From: IDS-8 sp964424805
Lineage (GTDB): Bacteria > Pseudomonadota > Gammaproteobacteria > Steroidobacterales > Woeseiaceae
DNA length: 64,000 nucleotides
Assembly (NCBI GenBank): GCA_964424805.1
Contig: CAYRKH010000006.1
Location: forward strand, 29,727 to 93,726
Direction: 5' to 3'
The first letter of the stretch is position 1. Each line of letters opens with the position of its first letter. Below the pieces are notes generated by a model. That model was not told the origin of the DNA and did not search any database. It saw nothing but the letters and a program-made list of their open reading frames with translations. The position numbers and the translations under genes were made by a program. Positions 17,183 through 27,186 of the stretch are shown here, in pieces.

Positions 17183-18526
17183 TCAGTTCCCGGTCCGCCC
17201 GAAGCGCGCCAGCATCGCATCGATGTCGGCGCGCGCCAGCCAGCGGCCCTGCCGCATCACGCCGTGGATGCGCCGCGTGTTGGCGATATCGGCGAGGGGG
17301 TTGTCATCGAGCAACACCAGGTCCGCCGTAAGCCCGGGCTCGATCGTGCCGAAGGTCGCGGCCGCGCCCAAAAATACCGCCGGGTTGACCGTGCCGGTCC
17401 TGAGCGCCTCGAACGGCGTCAGGCCGGCCTCGACCAGCAGCCCGAGCTCGCGGTGCAGCGAGAAGCCCGGCACGTTGAAAATCTGCGGCGAATCCGCGCC
17501 GAGCAGCAGCCCGGCGCCGGCCTCGTGCAGCGCCCGTATCAGCTCGCGCCGGAGCGCCACCGCGCGCGCGGCGAGCGCGGGATCGAAGGCAGGATCGGTG
17601 ACGATCTCGTGCTTCCGCCGCGCCCATTCCTCGACCGTCGCTGCCGGCATGTAGCGCATTTCCGGCCATCGCGCCATCGCGGACGGATCGGCCCCGGAGG
17701 TCACGTGCTCGAACAGCGTTTCGGTCGGTACGTTCCAGGCGCCCGCCTCCGCGGTGGCCGCGGCCAGCCCGCCGATTCGCGACGCCTCGGCCGACCCGGC
17801 GAGCAGCACGCCGAAGAACCCTCCGAACCCGCCGGAGGGATCCACGTTCGGCGGCACCAGCGCCTGCAGGTAGCCGTCGAGGTGATCGATCGTTGCCATC
17901 CCCGCCGCGAGCGCCGCCGGCACGCCGACGGCGGCGGGCACGTGGCCCGCGAACGGGATGCCCACCTCCGCTGCGGTCCTCGCCACCGCGTCGAATTCGC
18001 CGCGGGTAAGGCCCGGGTGGATCTTGAGGAAGTCGTAGCCCGCCTGCGCCTGCTCGCGCACCATGCGTGCCGCCTCGGCGTCGCTGCTCACGCTGTTGCC
18101 GTTGAAGGACGGCCCGGAGGTCACCAGCCGCGGCCCGTCGACCGCGCCGGACGACAGCGCTTCCCGCAGCTCGAGATGGTACGGGGTGCCGAGCATGCCG
18201 CGAATCGTGGTGACGCCGTTGGCGAGATAAAGGGCCAGGACCCGGTCGAGCTCGGGCGAGGGGGCCGGCGGCACGTGAGCGTGCATCTCGGACAGCCCCG
18301 GCAGCAGGTAGCGGTCGGTACCGTCGACGACTTCAGAGCCGTCCGGGACCGGGACGGAATCGACCGGGCCCACACGCGCGATCCTGCCGTCGGCAACGAT
18401 GACGGTCTGCCCTTCGAGGATCGTTTCCGAGGTCATCGGAATGACGTTCACGTTGAAGAAGACGACGTCGGCGGCCGGCGCCGCGCCGGTGGCCAGTAGC
18501 AACAGGGCGGGCGCGATTCTTTTCAT
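17183..18526 (-). CDS. exported metal-dependent amidohydrolase
   Basis: 447 residues with a signal peptide (1-19). The amidohydrolase superfamily site is complete: His82 and His84 (MHAHV), Lys168 (FLKIHPG, the possible carbamylated lysine), His195 (AGHVPA), His215 and Asp345 (GADSP). The closest general type is the imidazolonepropionase-like/prolidase-like family seen in periplasmic peptidases. Substrate is unknown. It follows the threonine dehydratase-like gene by 12 nt. Confidence 0.8.
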   Translation of the reverse strand: MKRIAPALLLLATGAAPAADVVFFNVNVIPMTSETILEGQTVIVADGRIARVGPVDSVPVPDGSEVVDGTDRYLLPGLSEMHAHVPPAPSPELDRVLALYLANGVTTIRGMLGTPYHLELREALSSGAVDGPRLVTSGPSFNGNSVSSDAEAARMVREQAQAGYDFLKIHPGLTRGEFDAVARTAAEVGIPFAGHVPAAVGVPAALAAGMATIDHLDGYLQALVPPNVDPSGGFGGFFGVLLAGSAEASRIGGLAAATAEAGAWNVPTETLFEHVTSGADPSAMARWPEMRYMPAATVEEWARRKHEIVTDPAFDPALAARAVALRRELIRALHEAGAGLLLGADSPQIFNVPGFSLHRELGLLVEAGLTPFEALRTGTVNPAVFLGAAATFGTIEPGLTADLVLLDDNPLADIANTRRIHGVMRQGRWLARADIDAMLARFGRTGN

Positions 18527-18538
18527 GGGCTCACCGTT

Positions 18539-19498
18539 CTAGATGATGGCGCGCAGCGTGTCGCGGCTGATGTTGCCGCCGCAGATGATGACGGCGACGT
18601 TGCGGCCGGCGTAGCGGTCGCCGGTGTCCAGCAGTCCGGCCAGGGCGACCCCGGCCGCCCCTTCCAGCAGCATGTGATGATGATCGATGAAGGCACGCAT
18701 CGCGTCCACGATCCGCGGCTCGGAGGCGAGCAGGTACTCGTCGACGGTAGCGCGGCACAGCTCGAAGGTGATCGCACCCTGCTCGATGCCGCCCGCCGTG
18801 CCGTCCGACAGCGTAGGCTCGCTCGCCAGGTCGAGGATGCAGCCGGCTTCGATCGAACGGGTCATGACGGCGGAGGCCGAGGGCTGGCAGGAAACGACCG
18901 TCACCTCAGGGACCACCGATTTCAGGTAGCCGCCGACGCCGGCGATCAACCCTCCGCCGCCCACCGCGACGAACACGGCGTCGACTTCCGGCAATTGCCC
19001 GGCGATCTCCACACCGCAGGTTGCCTGCCCCGCAATGATGGCGGCATCGTTATACGGCGAGAGGTAGGCACGGCCCTGCGCCTCGGCCTGCGCCCTGGCG
19101 TGGTTTTCCGTCTCGACGCCGTCGCTCCCGAAGAAGCACACCTGGGCTCCCGCCCGCCGTATGGCGTCGACCTTGACGCTGGAGGTCGCTTCCGGCACGT
19201 AGATCGTGCCTTGCACCCCCAGCTTCTGGATGGCAAAGGCGAGCGCCGCGCCGTGATTGCCGCTCGAGGCGGCCACGATGCCCGCCGCCCGCTGTTCATC
19301 CGACAGCGACAGCAGCTTGTTGAACGCACCGCGCAGCTTGAACGACCCGGTATGCTGCAGGTTCTCGAGCTTGACGTACACGTTCGCCCCGGTGCGTTCG
19401 CTGAAGTACGGCGAATGATCCAGCGGCGTCCGCCGGACAAAAGGCGCAATGCGCTCGGCGGCGCGGAGCGCATCTTCCGGCAGCGATAACAGGCTCAT
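18539..19498 (-). CDS. threonine/serine dehydratase, PLP-dependent
   Basis: 319 residues, fold type II. PLP-binding Lys54 lies in GSFKLRGA, the phosphate loop is GGGG (180-183) and SGNHG is at 79-83. There is no C-terminal ACT regulatory domain, so it resembles catabolic TdcB or serine racemase rather than biosynthetic IlvA. It would deaminate L-threonine to 2-oxobutanoate, or serine to pyruvate. First gene of a unit with the amidohydrolase. Confidence 0.83.
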   Translation of the reverse strand: MSLLSLPEDALRAAERIAPFVRRTPLDHSPYFSERTGANVYVKLENLQHTGSFKLRGAFNKLLSLSDEQRAAGIVAASSGNHGAALAFAIQKLGVQGTIYVPEATSSVKVDAIRRAGAQVCFFGSDGVETENHARAQAEAQGRAYLSPYNDAAIIAGQATCGVEIAGQLPEVDAVFVAVGGGGLIAGVGGYLKSVVPEVTVVSCQPSASAVMTRSIEAGCILDLASEPTLSDGTAGGIEQGAITFELCRATVDEYLLASEPRIVDAMRAFIDHHHMLLEGAAGVALAGLLDTGDRYAGRNVAVIICGGNISRDTLRAII

Positions 19499-19509
19499 GA
19501 GAGCGCCCG

Positions 19510-20337
19510 CTACAGCCCCAGGCTCATCTTGCGGTAGCCGGCCGGCGGCTCGAAAAGCGACGGCGCGAGATCTTCACTGGTAACGGACTCGAGCACCGAT
19601 TCGCTTACGACGTTGCCGCTTGAGTCGAACTCGCGCGTGAGGACCGGGTAGCCGTCCACCTCTTTCAGGTGCTCGAACATCTCCTGCTGCCCGCCCATGA
19701 CGCCGATGCCGGTTTGTTCGGACAGCGTCGACGTCATGCGCTCGAAGAACCCGGCCATGTCCGTCATGGCATCGGCGATGTCCTGCCCGCCCGGCAGCTC
19801 GTCCCACGCGGTGACGCACAGCTCGCGCACTTTGATGCCCTGGCGCTGAACCTCGTAGTAATCGCAGTCGAAACCGTTGACCGTGTCCTCCCGTCCGGTC
19901 CGGTGCAGGGTCGCCGGCGGCCGGTCGGCTTGCCCCATGGACTCCGGCAGGTGCTGCTTCATCATTTTCTCGGCCATCGCCCGCTGTTCCGGGGGCATGG
20001 CTTCCAGCGCTTCCTGCATCTGCTTCATCGCGCTGCCGAGTTGCTCGCCCATCTGCTGCATCGAGGCCTCGTCCAGCACGTAGTAACTCTTTTCACCGTG
20101 GTCGAGCGCGATCATCTCCCCGCTGCCGCCGCGGTAGATCATGCCGCCCGATTCATCGCGGCCCGGCGCGGCGACTTCCATGCGGGACGCACCGCCCTGC
20201 GACGAGATCTCGATCGTCGAGACCATCGGCGGGTCCTCGTAGTATTCCGTCATTTCGAGGACGAGCACGCTGCCGGCAAGCGTTGGCAGCGGCAGCGCGA
20301 GAGCGGAAACGAGGCAGGCAGTACGGGTGAAGCTCAT
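19510..20337 (-). CDS. exported protein with DUF4412-like features
   Basis: 275 residues, signal peptide cleaved near LAG at 22. The pattern (readout of Tyr/Asp-rich strands, GFDCDYYEV, and a Met/Gln-rich helical insert QQMGEQLGSAMKQMQEALEAMPPEQRAMAEKMM) resembles DUF4412-type periplasmic proteins. Only one cysteine pair (CDYYEV and ELCVTAW) could form a disulfide. Function unknown. It reads in the same direction as, and 12 nt before, the dehydratase gene. Confidence 0.6.
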   Translation of the reverse strand: MSFTRTACLVSALALPLPTLAGSVLVLEMTEYYEDPPMVSTIEISSQGGASRMEVAAPGRDESGGMIYRGGSGEMIALDHGEKSYYVLDEASMQQMGEQLGSAMKQMQEALEAMPPEQRAMAEKMMKQHLPESMGQADRPPATLHRTGREDTVNGFDCDYYEVQRQGIKVRELCVTAWDELPGGQDIADAMTDMAGFFERMTSTLSEQTGIGVMGGQQEMFEHLKEVDGYPVLTREFDSSGNVVSESVLESVTSEDLAPSLFEPPAGYRKMSLGL

Positions 20338-20381
20338 AAAATGACCCCCTGGTCAGGAAAGCGGCATTATAAACCGTCGGT

Positions 20382-23300
20382 CTAGCGCTCGAACGTATAG
20401 CTGAGATCGACACCCTCCGCGCGCTTGCCCGAGGTGATCTTGATACCGAAGCCGCGTGCGATGTCGTAACGCAGGCTGACGACGTTGTCCCGCTCGAACA
20501 AGCCGATACCGTAGCTCAGGTACACGTCGGGCGCGATGTAAGTGCCCACGTCCACCGCGCCGACGCCCTGCTCGTAGTTGAAATCGCTGCCCGTCACCAG
20601 AAGCGTCAATGCCCGCTCGCTGCTGGTCGGCGGTACCGTGTACACCTCGACCTCCGGGTCGCGCGCGGTCCCGGAGACCAGCACCCCTGCGCTCTGGATG
20701 CGCGGGTTGCCGAAGATCTGGCGCTCGGCCCGGATGCGCAGCAGCGGGTTGTCGGCCGGAACGGCCGGGAAACTGATCGAGCCTTCCGTGATCTCGAGCA
20801 TCTGGCCGTAGGCTTCGAAACGGCCGGACACCTTGTATTCACCGGTCGCGTCCGGCATCGGCGGCCCCCGCCAGGCGAAGCTTACGGCGCCGGCGACGCG
20901 CGTCTGCGCGTTATCGAAATCAACGATTACGTCGTTGCCGAGCGCCAGTTCCACCTGCCCGGTGATCGCGAACGGCGGCGGCTGCGCGGCCTCCGGCTCC
21001 GGCTCGCCCTCGCGGCTCGCGACGATGATCACGTCCTTGCTTTCGCTGACCTGCCCGGAGGTGATCTCCAGCGGCGAGATCCGGGCGCGCGGCACGAGGA
21101 TGTCGCCGCTGATTGCCAGTTCCCCGGGGCTGATGCCGAGCTCGAGATCCGTGTTCGCGACGACGTTGACCTGCGGCACGTTGACGACCGTGAGGTTCTC
21201 GCCCGTAACCCGCAGCCGGATGCCTTCATCGAGCGAGTTCAAGGCATCGGTGCTGCTGAAGATCCGCCCGGCGCCCTCGCCCGCGCGGAAGGTGCTCTGC
21301 AGGTCGATGCGATTGTCGTCGCGGATGCTTCCCTTGAGCTCGATTTCCGTCAGCTCGAGACCGAGCGGCACGTAGCGCAGCGCACCGTTTTTGAGCGATG
21401 CCATGCCCGACAGCGCCGGTGCGGCCAGCGTGCCGGCGAGCTCGATATCGGCCTCGAGCCGGCCGCGCGCATGGTCGATGGCCGGGACCACGGCCGTGAT
21501 GACACCAATGTCGTTCAGGTCCACGTCCAGGTTGCCGGTGACCTCGCTGTCGCTGCCGCGGGATACGTCGACGACCGCGAAATTCGCGTCGATCGCCGCT
21601 GTTTCCGAGAACGGCACGTGGAGCTTTGCAGAGAGGACCTGCCCACTGTCGAGGTCCAGGCTGAAAACACCTTCCCCGGTGCGCACCGCCAAGCGGCGCG
21701 AGCGGTCCGGGCTGCGGATTTCCCCCGGCGAAATTTCGACCTGCGCCTCGGCGGACAGCCTGCGGCCGGGCACCTTGGTAGCGGCAAAGGTGCCGTCCAG
21801 CGTCTGCGTGAACACGAGTTCCGTGTCGAGGAAGAGCTTCACCAGGCGCACCGGCAGCGCGCGCAGCTCCGCGGACGCGCTGAACGCCTGCGGGCCCTCG
21901 TGCCGGCCCTGCAGGCAGATCCCCGCGCCGCCCGGGTCCGCGAGGCAGGCGCGCTCCAGCGCGACCAGGCGCGGCCCGAGCTGCAGCCGTGCCGGCTCGT
22001 CCAGCGTGAGCGCCACCTCTTCCGGCGCGGTCAGCCGCAGCGCCTCCAGCCGGCCTGCCCAGCCGGAGTCGAGCGGCGCCCGCCAGTCCTCGAGGCGGCC
22101 GTCCAGCACGGCTTCCACCCGCTTATCGCCCAGCAGGGCGCGCGCCTCCAGCCGCTGGCCGTCCTTGCCGGCGGCGAGGTCCAGCGAGAGCTCGTCGGCC
22201 TGGAGACCCGCCGCCCGCAGGCCCGCGGCGTCAACGGCGAGGGCGACCGGTGCGGCTGCTGCCGCCGGGCTCACGATCGTGATGCTGCCGAGCCGGTAAT
22301 CGCGCCAGGCGAGCTCCCGGCCCTCGAGGTCCAGCGAGAGCTCGGGAAAACCCTCCTTCAGCGCGACGTTGCCTTCTGCCTCCAGCGACCCGCCGGAGCC
22401 GTTCAGCAGCGCGCCGAAGCTCGCCACCTCCAGTGAAAAGTCGAGGCCTCCGGCGGCCAGCAGGCTGCCGTTCGCACGCAGCCGGGACTCGCCCGAGGCA
22501 AGCGCGAGCTGCTGCACCGACAGGTTGCCTTCGGCGTAGCGGATGCTGCCGCTGCCGCTGACCGGACGCCCGCGCAGCGTGCCGGCCAGCCGCGCGATGT
22601 CCACCTCGATGCGGCGCGGCGCCAGTTGCCCGCGGGTGGTGAAGGCCGCACTGATCCGCCCGGGCCACTGCGGCGCAAGCACCCCGGTATCGATATCGTC
22701 CGCGTCCAGGGCCGCCGTCCAGCGGCCGCCGTCCCGCCAACCGTACTCCACCCGCCCCTCGACGCTGCCGCCCAGCACCTGGCTTTCCAGCAGCCGCACC
22801 GCCGCCTGGTCGAGGTTGCCGGTGCCCGCGAGCGTGAAGGTGCCCCGCGGCAGCTCGGGCGCCGCGAAAGCAATGCGCCCTTCGAGCGCCCACGCCTCCG
22901 GCTTGCCGGTCACCGTGACCTGGCCGAAGTCGCTGCTCAAGCGCCACGCCCCGGCGGCCGGCCAGCGCAGGTTTTGCCAGTGGAGGTCGAGATCGACGAC
23001 GCCCGCCGCGAGGTCGACCAGGCCGTCGGCTTCGACCTGCTGGTCGGTGTCCGCCACCCGCAGCCGCACCGCCGGCAGCTCCAGCTTGCCGGGGCTGAAA
23101 GCAAGGCGGGCCGTTCCCGTGACCGGGGTGCCGGCGGGCCATTCGGGCGTCAGCGACGACGGGTCGAAACGCTCGATGGCGGCATCGGCCGTCACCGTGA
23201 AGCCCCCGGCCCAACCCAGTCCGCCGCCGGCCTGCGCACGCAGCATCTCGCCCGTCAGCGAGAGCCGCGCCACGTCGAGGTGCTCGCGGTCGCCGTCCGC

Positions 23301-24233
23301 CTCGAAGGAAAACCCGAGCGGCTCGTCGGCTACCGCGGTGACGCGTCCTTCGCCCGACAGCGTGTAGGCGTCGAGGCGGCCGCGCGAGTCGAGGACGACC
23401 TCCGCCAACCGCACGGCAGGGGAGTCGCCCTGCAGGGGCCATTGGAAGTAGCCGCTTTCCACGCGCAGGTCCCAGGCCGGCTGCCCGGGAAGATCGAGCA
23501 GTTCCCCCGCCACCCGGATAGCCGGATCGCGACTCGCGAGGTCGACCCGCAGCCGCTCGAGGTTGCCGTCGGCATTGGCGGAAACGGCCAGTGGAATCAC
23601 CTGCTCACCGAGCGCCAGCGGGTAGCGCACGGCCAGCGACGCCGTCGCGGGATGCGGCGCACGCAGGCCGAGCTCGGCGGAGCCGCTCACGTCGGCGAGC
23701 GACGACTCGATGTCCACCCGTGTGAGGGCGATCGACTCGTGCCAGCGGCCGGCCAGCTCGACGCGCTCCGCGGCAAACAGCCGTTCGCCTTCGCGGCCAA
23801 GCACCCGCAGGTCGTGCACGCGCAGCGACCTAAGGATCACCTCGAGCGGCAGCGCGAGGCTCTCCAGCGCGAACGCCTCGCCCGGTTCTTCGGGCGGCGG
23901 CTCGCCGACCTGCCGTACGACCACCCCCTGCGCCTCCAGCTCCACGACGGTCAGCACCGGGGGAAACAGGTCGAGGTCGAGCGTCAGCCGCGCCTGCGGG
24001 ATCGCAACCTCCAGCGACGGGCTCCGCCACGAAAGGTTGACGAGGCGCAGGCCGCCCGTGATCGAACCCTCGACCGTATCGGCTTGCAGCTCGCCCGGTA
24101 CCGCCGCCGTCACCGTGCGCCACAGGCGGGCCGAGCCGGCGTCGGTGTGCAGCAGCCACAGAGCCCCGCCCAGCACCAGGAGCACGAGCGCCAGCAGCAC
24201 CAGCGCGACGTAGATGGCAGCGCGGGCAATCAC
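20382..24233 (-). CDS. tamB: translocation and assembly module subunit TamB
   Basis: 1283 residues, in the TamB size range. One N-terminal transmembrane anchor (about 5-28) is followed by a very long beta-helical region and a C-terminal DUF490/TamB domain ending YDIARGFGIKITSGKRAEG. TamB spans the periplasm and works with TamA in outer-membrane protein insertion and in glycerophospholipid transport. GTG start overlaps the tamA stop by 4 nt (GTGA), the classic tamAB arrangement. Confidence 0.93.
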   Translation of the reverse strand: MIARAAIYVALVLLALVLLVLGGALWLLHTDAGSARLWRTVTAAVPGELQADTVEGSITGGLRLVNLSWRSPSLEVAIPQARLTLDLDLFPPVLTVVELEAQGVVVRQVGEPPPEEPGEAFALESLALPLEVILRSLRVHDLRVLGREGERLFAAERVELAGRWHESIALTRVDIESSLADVSGSAELGLRAPHPATASLAVRYPLALGEQVIPLAVSANADGNLERLRVDLASRDPAIRVAGELLDLPGQPAWDLRVESGYFQWPLQGDSPAVRLAEVVLDSRGRLDAYTLSGEGRVTAVADEPLGFSFEADGDREHLDVARLSLTGEMLRAQAGGGLGWAGGFTVTADAAIERFDPSSLTPEWPAGTPVTGTARLAFSPGKLELPAVRLRVADTDQQVEADGLVDLAAGVVDLDLHWQNLRWPAAGAWRLSSDFGQVTVTGKPEAWALEGRIAFAAPELPRGTFTLAGTGNLDQAAVRLLESQVLGGSVEGRVEYGWRDGGRWTAALDADDIDTGVLAPQWPGRISAAFTTRGQLAPRRIEVDIARLAGTLRGRPVSGSGSIRYAEGNLSVQQLALASGESRLRANGSLLAAGGLDFSLEVASFGALLNGSGGSLEAEGNVALKEGFPELSLDLEGRELAWRDYRLGSITIVSPAAAAAPVALAVDAAGLRAAGLQADELSLDLAAGKDGQRLEARALLGDKRVEAVLDGRLEDWRAPLDSGWAGRLEALRLTAPEEVALTLDEPARLQLGPRLVALERACLADPGGAGICLQGRHEGPQAFSASAELRALPVRLVKLFLDTELVFTQTLDGTFAATKVPGRRLSAEAQVEISPGEIRSPDRSRRLAVRTGEGVFSLDLDSGQVLSAKLHVPFSETAAIDANFAVVDVSRGSDSEVTGNLDVDLNDIGVITAVVPAIDHARGRLEADIELAGTLAAPALSGMASLKNGALRYVPLGLELTEIELKGSIRDDNRIDLQSTFRAGEGAGRIFSSTDALNSLDEGIRLRVTGENLTVVNVPQVNVVANTDLELGISPGELAISGDILVPRARISPLEITSGQVSESKDVIIVASREGEPEPEAAQPPPFAITGQVELALGNDVIVDFDNAQTRVAGAVSFAWRGPPMPDATGEYKVSGRFEAYGQMLEITEGSISFPAVPADNPLLRIRAERQIFGNPRIQSAGVLVSGTARDPEVEVYTVPPTSSERALTLLVTGSDFNYEQGVGAVDVGTYIAPDVYLSYGIGLFERDNVVSLRYDIARGFGIKITSGKRAEGVDLSYTFER

Positions 24234-26182
24234 AAGAGCGGCGTGCCGATCGAGAAATGGATCTGCCAGGGCTTGCCTTCGACGTCCAGGGCTTGCGCGA
24301 AGTCGAGGCGCAGGGCGCCGGCCACGGAGTACCAGCGAACCCCGACCCCGGCACCCTTGCGCAGCTCGAAGTCGCTCCAGCTATTGAACGCGTTGCCGAT
24401 ATCGACGAACGCCGCGAGGGACCATTTGGGCAGCACGAGCATCTCGACTTCGGCGCTCGCGGCGATGATGTTGTTGGAACCGATGTCGTTGTTGCTCAGC
24501 TCTTCGAAGCCATAGCCGCGCACGCTGCTGCTGCCGCCGGCCTTGAACCGGTAATGGTCCGGCAGTCGGGTCACCGACAGGTCGAACGGCTCGCCGCCGA
24601 TATCCAGCGTGAGCTTGTCCACTTCAGCGTCGGTATAACCCACTTCCGCGCGCAGCAGGTACTTCCAGCGTTCCCCGCGCAGCCAGCTGCGCCGCGACGA
24701 CAGGTAGACCTGCGTGAACTCGCGGTCCGAGCCCCACGCCTCGTTCGAGGTGAAGATCCAGGCCCGCTCGTGGTGACCGTCGGTGCGAAAACCGCTGCCC
24801 CGAATGGACGGCCAGTCCCATTCCACGCCGACGGCCAACGTGCGGATGGTATCGCGGAACAGCGTGGAGAAACGCGGATCGGCAACCCGCGCCACGATGT
24901 CGGGATCCGCGCCGGCGCCGGGATCGTACTTATAGGATTCCCGCAGGTACTGCACGAACCAGGTTTCGAGCACCTGGTCCTGGCCCAGCTCCCGATCGCG
25001 TACCTGAAGCTTGCCAAGCCGAAGAAACAGGTCTTCGACTTCGCCGGGGGCGAGCGTGAGGAAATTCTCGTCGTCCTCCCGCCGCTTCACTTCGAGGTCC
25101 TGCTTGTCACGCTGCAGCGTGAGACTCGAAACCCAGAATTCGCGGCCCTCCCCCCGGCGCGGGATCCGGTAGTCCGCGCGCAGCGACAGCTCGTCATCGA
25201 TGGCCTGGTAGCCGATACCGAGGTCGAGGCGATCCCCCTTGGCCGATAGCGGGTGGCGGCTCCAGAACAGCTGCGTACGGATTCCCGTATCGGTGCCGAA
25301 GCCGAGCGTACCCTGGTACGTGTCACGCGCGTCGGACGATGCCCGCGCAACGATGTCCACGGTCGGTGACGCGTTGTCGAGGTGTCTTTGCTCGACCACC
25401 TCGATATCGGTGAAGTAGCCCGTCTGCCAGAGATCGACGCGCAGGCTGTTCACGAGGTCGCGCCGGTAGGGCATACCGGGCGTGAACCGCGGTATCTCCG
25501 CGACGATTGCCGGATGCACGACGTCCTGCTCGAAGACGATGTTGCCGAAGTGTGCCTGCTCGCCGGTGTCGAGCGTGAGCGCGAGGCTCGCCTCGTTGCG
25601 GACCAGGTCGATGCGGATCGCCTCCTCGACGAACTTCGCGCCCAGGTAGCCGTACGAACCGGCGGCCTGGAGTGCCGCATCCTTCTGCTGCTGCCACACC
25701 CGCTGGTCGAGCACCGTGCCGGGAACCAGCGGCCACTTCAACCTCCACTCCTGGAGCAAGCCGAGGCGCTCGCCGGGACCCCGCACCTCGATCTCAGCGG
25801 CCGCCACCCGTACCGGCGGGCCGCGGTCGATGCGCATATCGAGCCGCCACCGCTCCGGCCCGAGCTGCACCAGGTTCGTGGCAATGTTCGGGTGGTAGTA
25901 GCCGTAGGGCTTCAGCGCATCACGGGCCTTTTGCTCGGCGTCGGCAATCGTGTCCTCGAACTGCCCCGGCGTGATGCGGCCGCTGCCCGTGAGGCCGAAC
26001 GAACGGACATGGGCCTGCACGTTGGACAGCAGCGCCTCGTCGACGCCCGAGATCGAGTACTCGAGCTCATCGCCCCACGCCGGCGCGCCGCCCGCGATCA
26101 GCACCAGGCAGAAGAAGCCGCCGAGGCGCGGTCTCCGGGTGACGGCCGTCGCCGGCAGTATCTGCAGGAATGCTTCGAGCAT
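24230..26182 (-). CDS. tamA: translocation and assembly module subunit TamA
   Basis: 650 residues. After an N-terminal hydrophobic export segment come POTRA domains (about 45-270) and an Omp85 beta barrel. SSVRGYGFEEL near 550 is the conserved lumen motif. It is an outer-membrane insertase partner of TamB and lies directly upstream of it. The start used (26182) gives a long leader before the hydrophobic segment; a later start is possible. Confidence 0.93.
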   Translation of the reverse strand: MLEAFLQILPATAVTRRPRLGGFFCLVLIAGGAPAWGDELEYSISGVDEALLSNVQAHVRSFGLTGSGRITPGQFEDTIADAEQKARDALKPYGYYHPNIATNLVQLGPERWRLDMRIDRGPPVRVAAAEIEVRGPGERLGLLQEWRLKWPLVPGTVLDQRVWQQQKDAALQAAGSYGYLGAKFVEEAIRIDLVRNEASLALTLDTGEQAHFGNIVFEQDVVHPAIVAEIPRFTPGMPYRRDLVNSLRVDLWQTGYFTDIEVVEQRHLDNASPTVDIVARASSDARDTYQGTLGFGTDTGIRTQLFWSRHPLSAKGDRLDLGIGYQAIDDELSLRADYRIPRRGEGREFWVSSLTLQRDKQDLEVKRREDDENFLTLAPGEVEDLFLRLGKLQVRDRELGQDQVLETWFVQYLRESYKYDPGAGADPDIVARVADPRFSTLFRDTIRTLAVGVEWDWPSIRGSGFRTDGHHERAWIFTSNEAWGSDREFTQVYLSSRRSWLRGERWKYLLRAEVGYTDAEVDKLTLDIGGEPFDLSVTRLPDHYRFKAGGSSSVRGYGFEELSNNDIGSNNIIAASAEVEMLVLPKWSLAAFVDIGNAFNSWSDFELRKGAGVGVRWYSVAGALRLDFAQALDVEGKPWQIHFSIGTPLL

Positions 26183-26218
26183 GCTGCAAGTATGGCAAAG
26201 GAACCAACCGGGCAGGGA

Positions 26219-26947
26219 CTACCGGATCGCGAAGGTCGCGTTGACGGTCACGGTAACGCTTTGCTGCCCGGGAGCAATGCCCGGAACCGGGGCGCCGGCG
26301 TCGGCGGCTTCCATCGCGCGCATCGCGGCGTACGGACGCGGGAAATCCGGCGTGCCCGACATGGACAGGGAAATTACCTCGCCGAGCTCGACGCCCGCGA
26401 GGTCCGCCAGCGATTCGGCCCTGGCGCGCGCGTCGGCCATCGCCGCGGCGCGCGCCTTTCTTTCCAGTTCGTCCGTGTCCTGCACGGTGAACTGGATGCC
26501 GTTGATGGAGTTCGCGCCCGCATTCGTCACGGCGGCCAGCACCTCGCCGATCCTCGCGATATCGCGCACCTTGACATGCACGATGTTGGAAACGCGAAAG
26601 CCGGTGATGCGCGGTTTGCCCGGATCGCGGTCGCGGCCGTAGTCCTGCTCCGCCCAGATGCTGTAGTTCGACGTCTGGATATCCTTCGCGTCGATGCCCT
26701 GTTCGCCCAGCGCGTCGAAGATCTTCTCCAGCACCGCCTGGTTCTCCCGGCTCGCTTCGACAACCGTTCCGGCGAACGTCTGCACGCCCGCATTGACCTC
26801 GGCCAGGTCAGGCTTTCCGGATGCCTCTCCCTGCCCGGTAACGTGGAGGCTGCGGGTGAGGTCGGCCGGCGACTGCGCGGCGGCATTGCCCGCGATGGCC
26901 AGGGCAAAAAAAGCGGCGAGCAAAGATCGGGAGATGTTGTGAGTCAC
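26219..26947 (-). CDS. SIMPL (DUF541) periplasmic protein
   Basis: 242 residues with a signal peptide (1-24, NAAA). The SIMPL domain (about 30-240) is evident from LHVTGQGEASGKPDLAEVNAGVQTFA, ARAAAMADARARAESLADLAGVELGEV and the C-terminal QSVTVTVNATFAI. Members such as YggE reduce oxidative stress effects by unknown chemistry. It is divergent from the riboswitch-controlled oxidase gene. Confidence 0.85.
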   Translation of the reverse strand: MTHNISRSLLAAFFALAIAGNAAAQSPADLTRSLHVTGQGEASGKPDLAEVNAGVQTFAGTVVEASRENQAVLEKIFDALGEQGIDAKDIQTSNYSIWAEQDYGRDRDPGKPRITGFRVSNIVHVKVRDIARIGEVLAAVTNAGANSINGIQFTVQDTDELERKARAAAMADARARAESLADLAGVELGEVISLSMSGTPDFPRPYAAMRAMEAADAGAPVPGIAPGQQSVTVTVNATFAIR

Positions 26948-27017
26948 GTCTTGTTCCTCTTGTTGGTGATGCGGCTTTCGCGATTTGACAATATGCGGCG
27001 GCTTCCGTTTCGCTGCG

Positions 27018-27046
27018 TTGACCGTGCCGCATTGTTATGCAACGAT
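27018..27046 (+). promoter_or_regulatory. candidate sigma-70 promoter of the riboswitch transcript
   Basis: TTGACC at 27018-27023 is followed after 17 nt by AACGAT at 27041-27046, a good -35 with a weak -10. The implied start near 27053 coincides with the first base of aptamer stem P1, which supports the call. Inference only. Confidence 0.35.
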
Positions 27047-27052
27047 CGGCAG

Positions 27053-27140
27053 GCTTGAAAAGGGCACACCTTTCGAAAGAAAGGGCCGCAAAGCCACCGG
27101 TCTAAGGGAATGCATCCTATGACAGCGGGGTTTCCGAAGC
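27053..27140 (+). ncRNA. c-di-GMP-I (GEMM-I) riboswitch
   Basis: The core reproduces the GEMM-I consensus: AGGGCACACC, a GAAA tetraloop hairpin (TTTCGAAAGAAAGG), CGCAAAGCC, CCGGTCTAAGG (tetraloop receptor side), then ATGACAGCGGGGTTTCC. The outer stem pairs GCTTGAAA (27053-27060) with TTTC...AAGC (27131-27140). It lies 47 nt upstream of the FAD oxidase start on the same strand. Downstream, CCCAG (27154-27158) can pair with CTGGG (27179-27183), which overlaps the ribosome-binding site, so control is probably at translation initiation. Aptamer identity is secure by pattern; the mechanism is inference. Confidence 0.9.
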
Positions 27141-27186
27141 GACTTGCTTGTGCCCCAGTGTTTCGATGCGCCGACAGGCTGGGAGC

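Noticed and set aside
22626..24515. 629-codon open frame opposite tamB
   Set aside because: Composition is arginine-rich with no domain; tamB is certain on the other strand.
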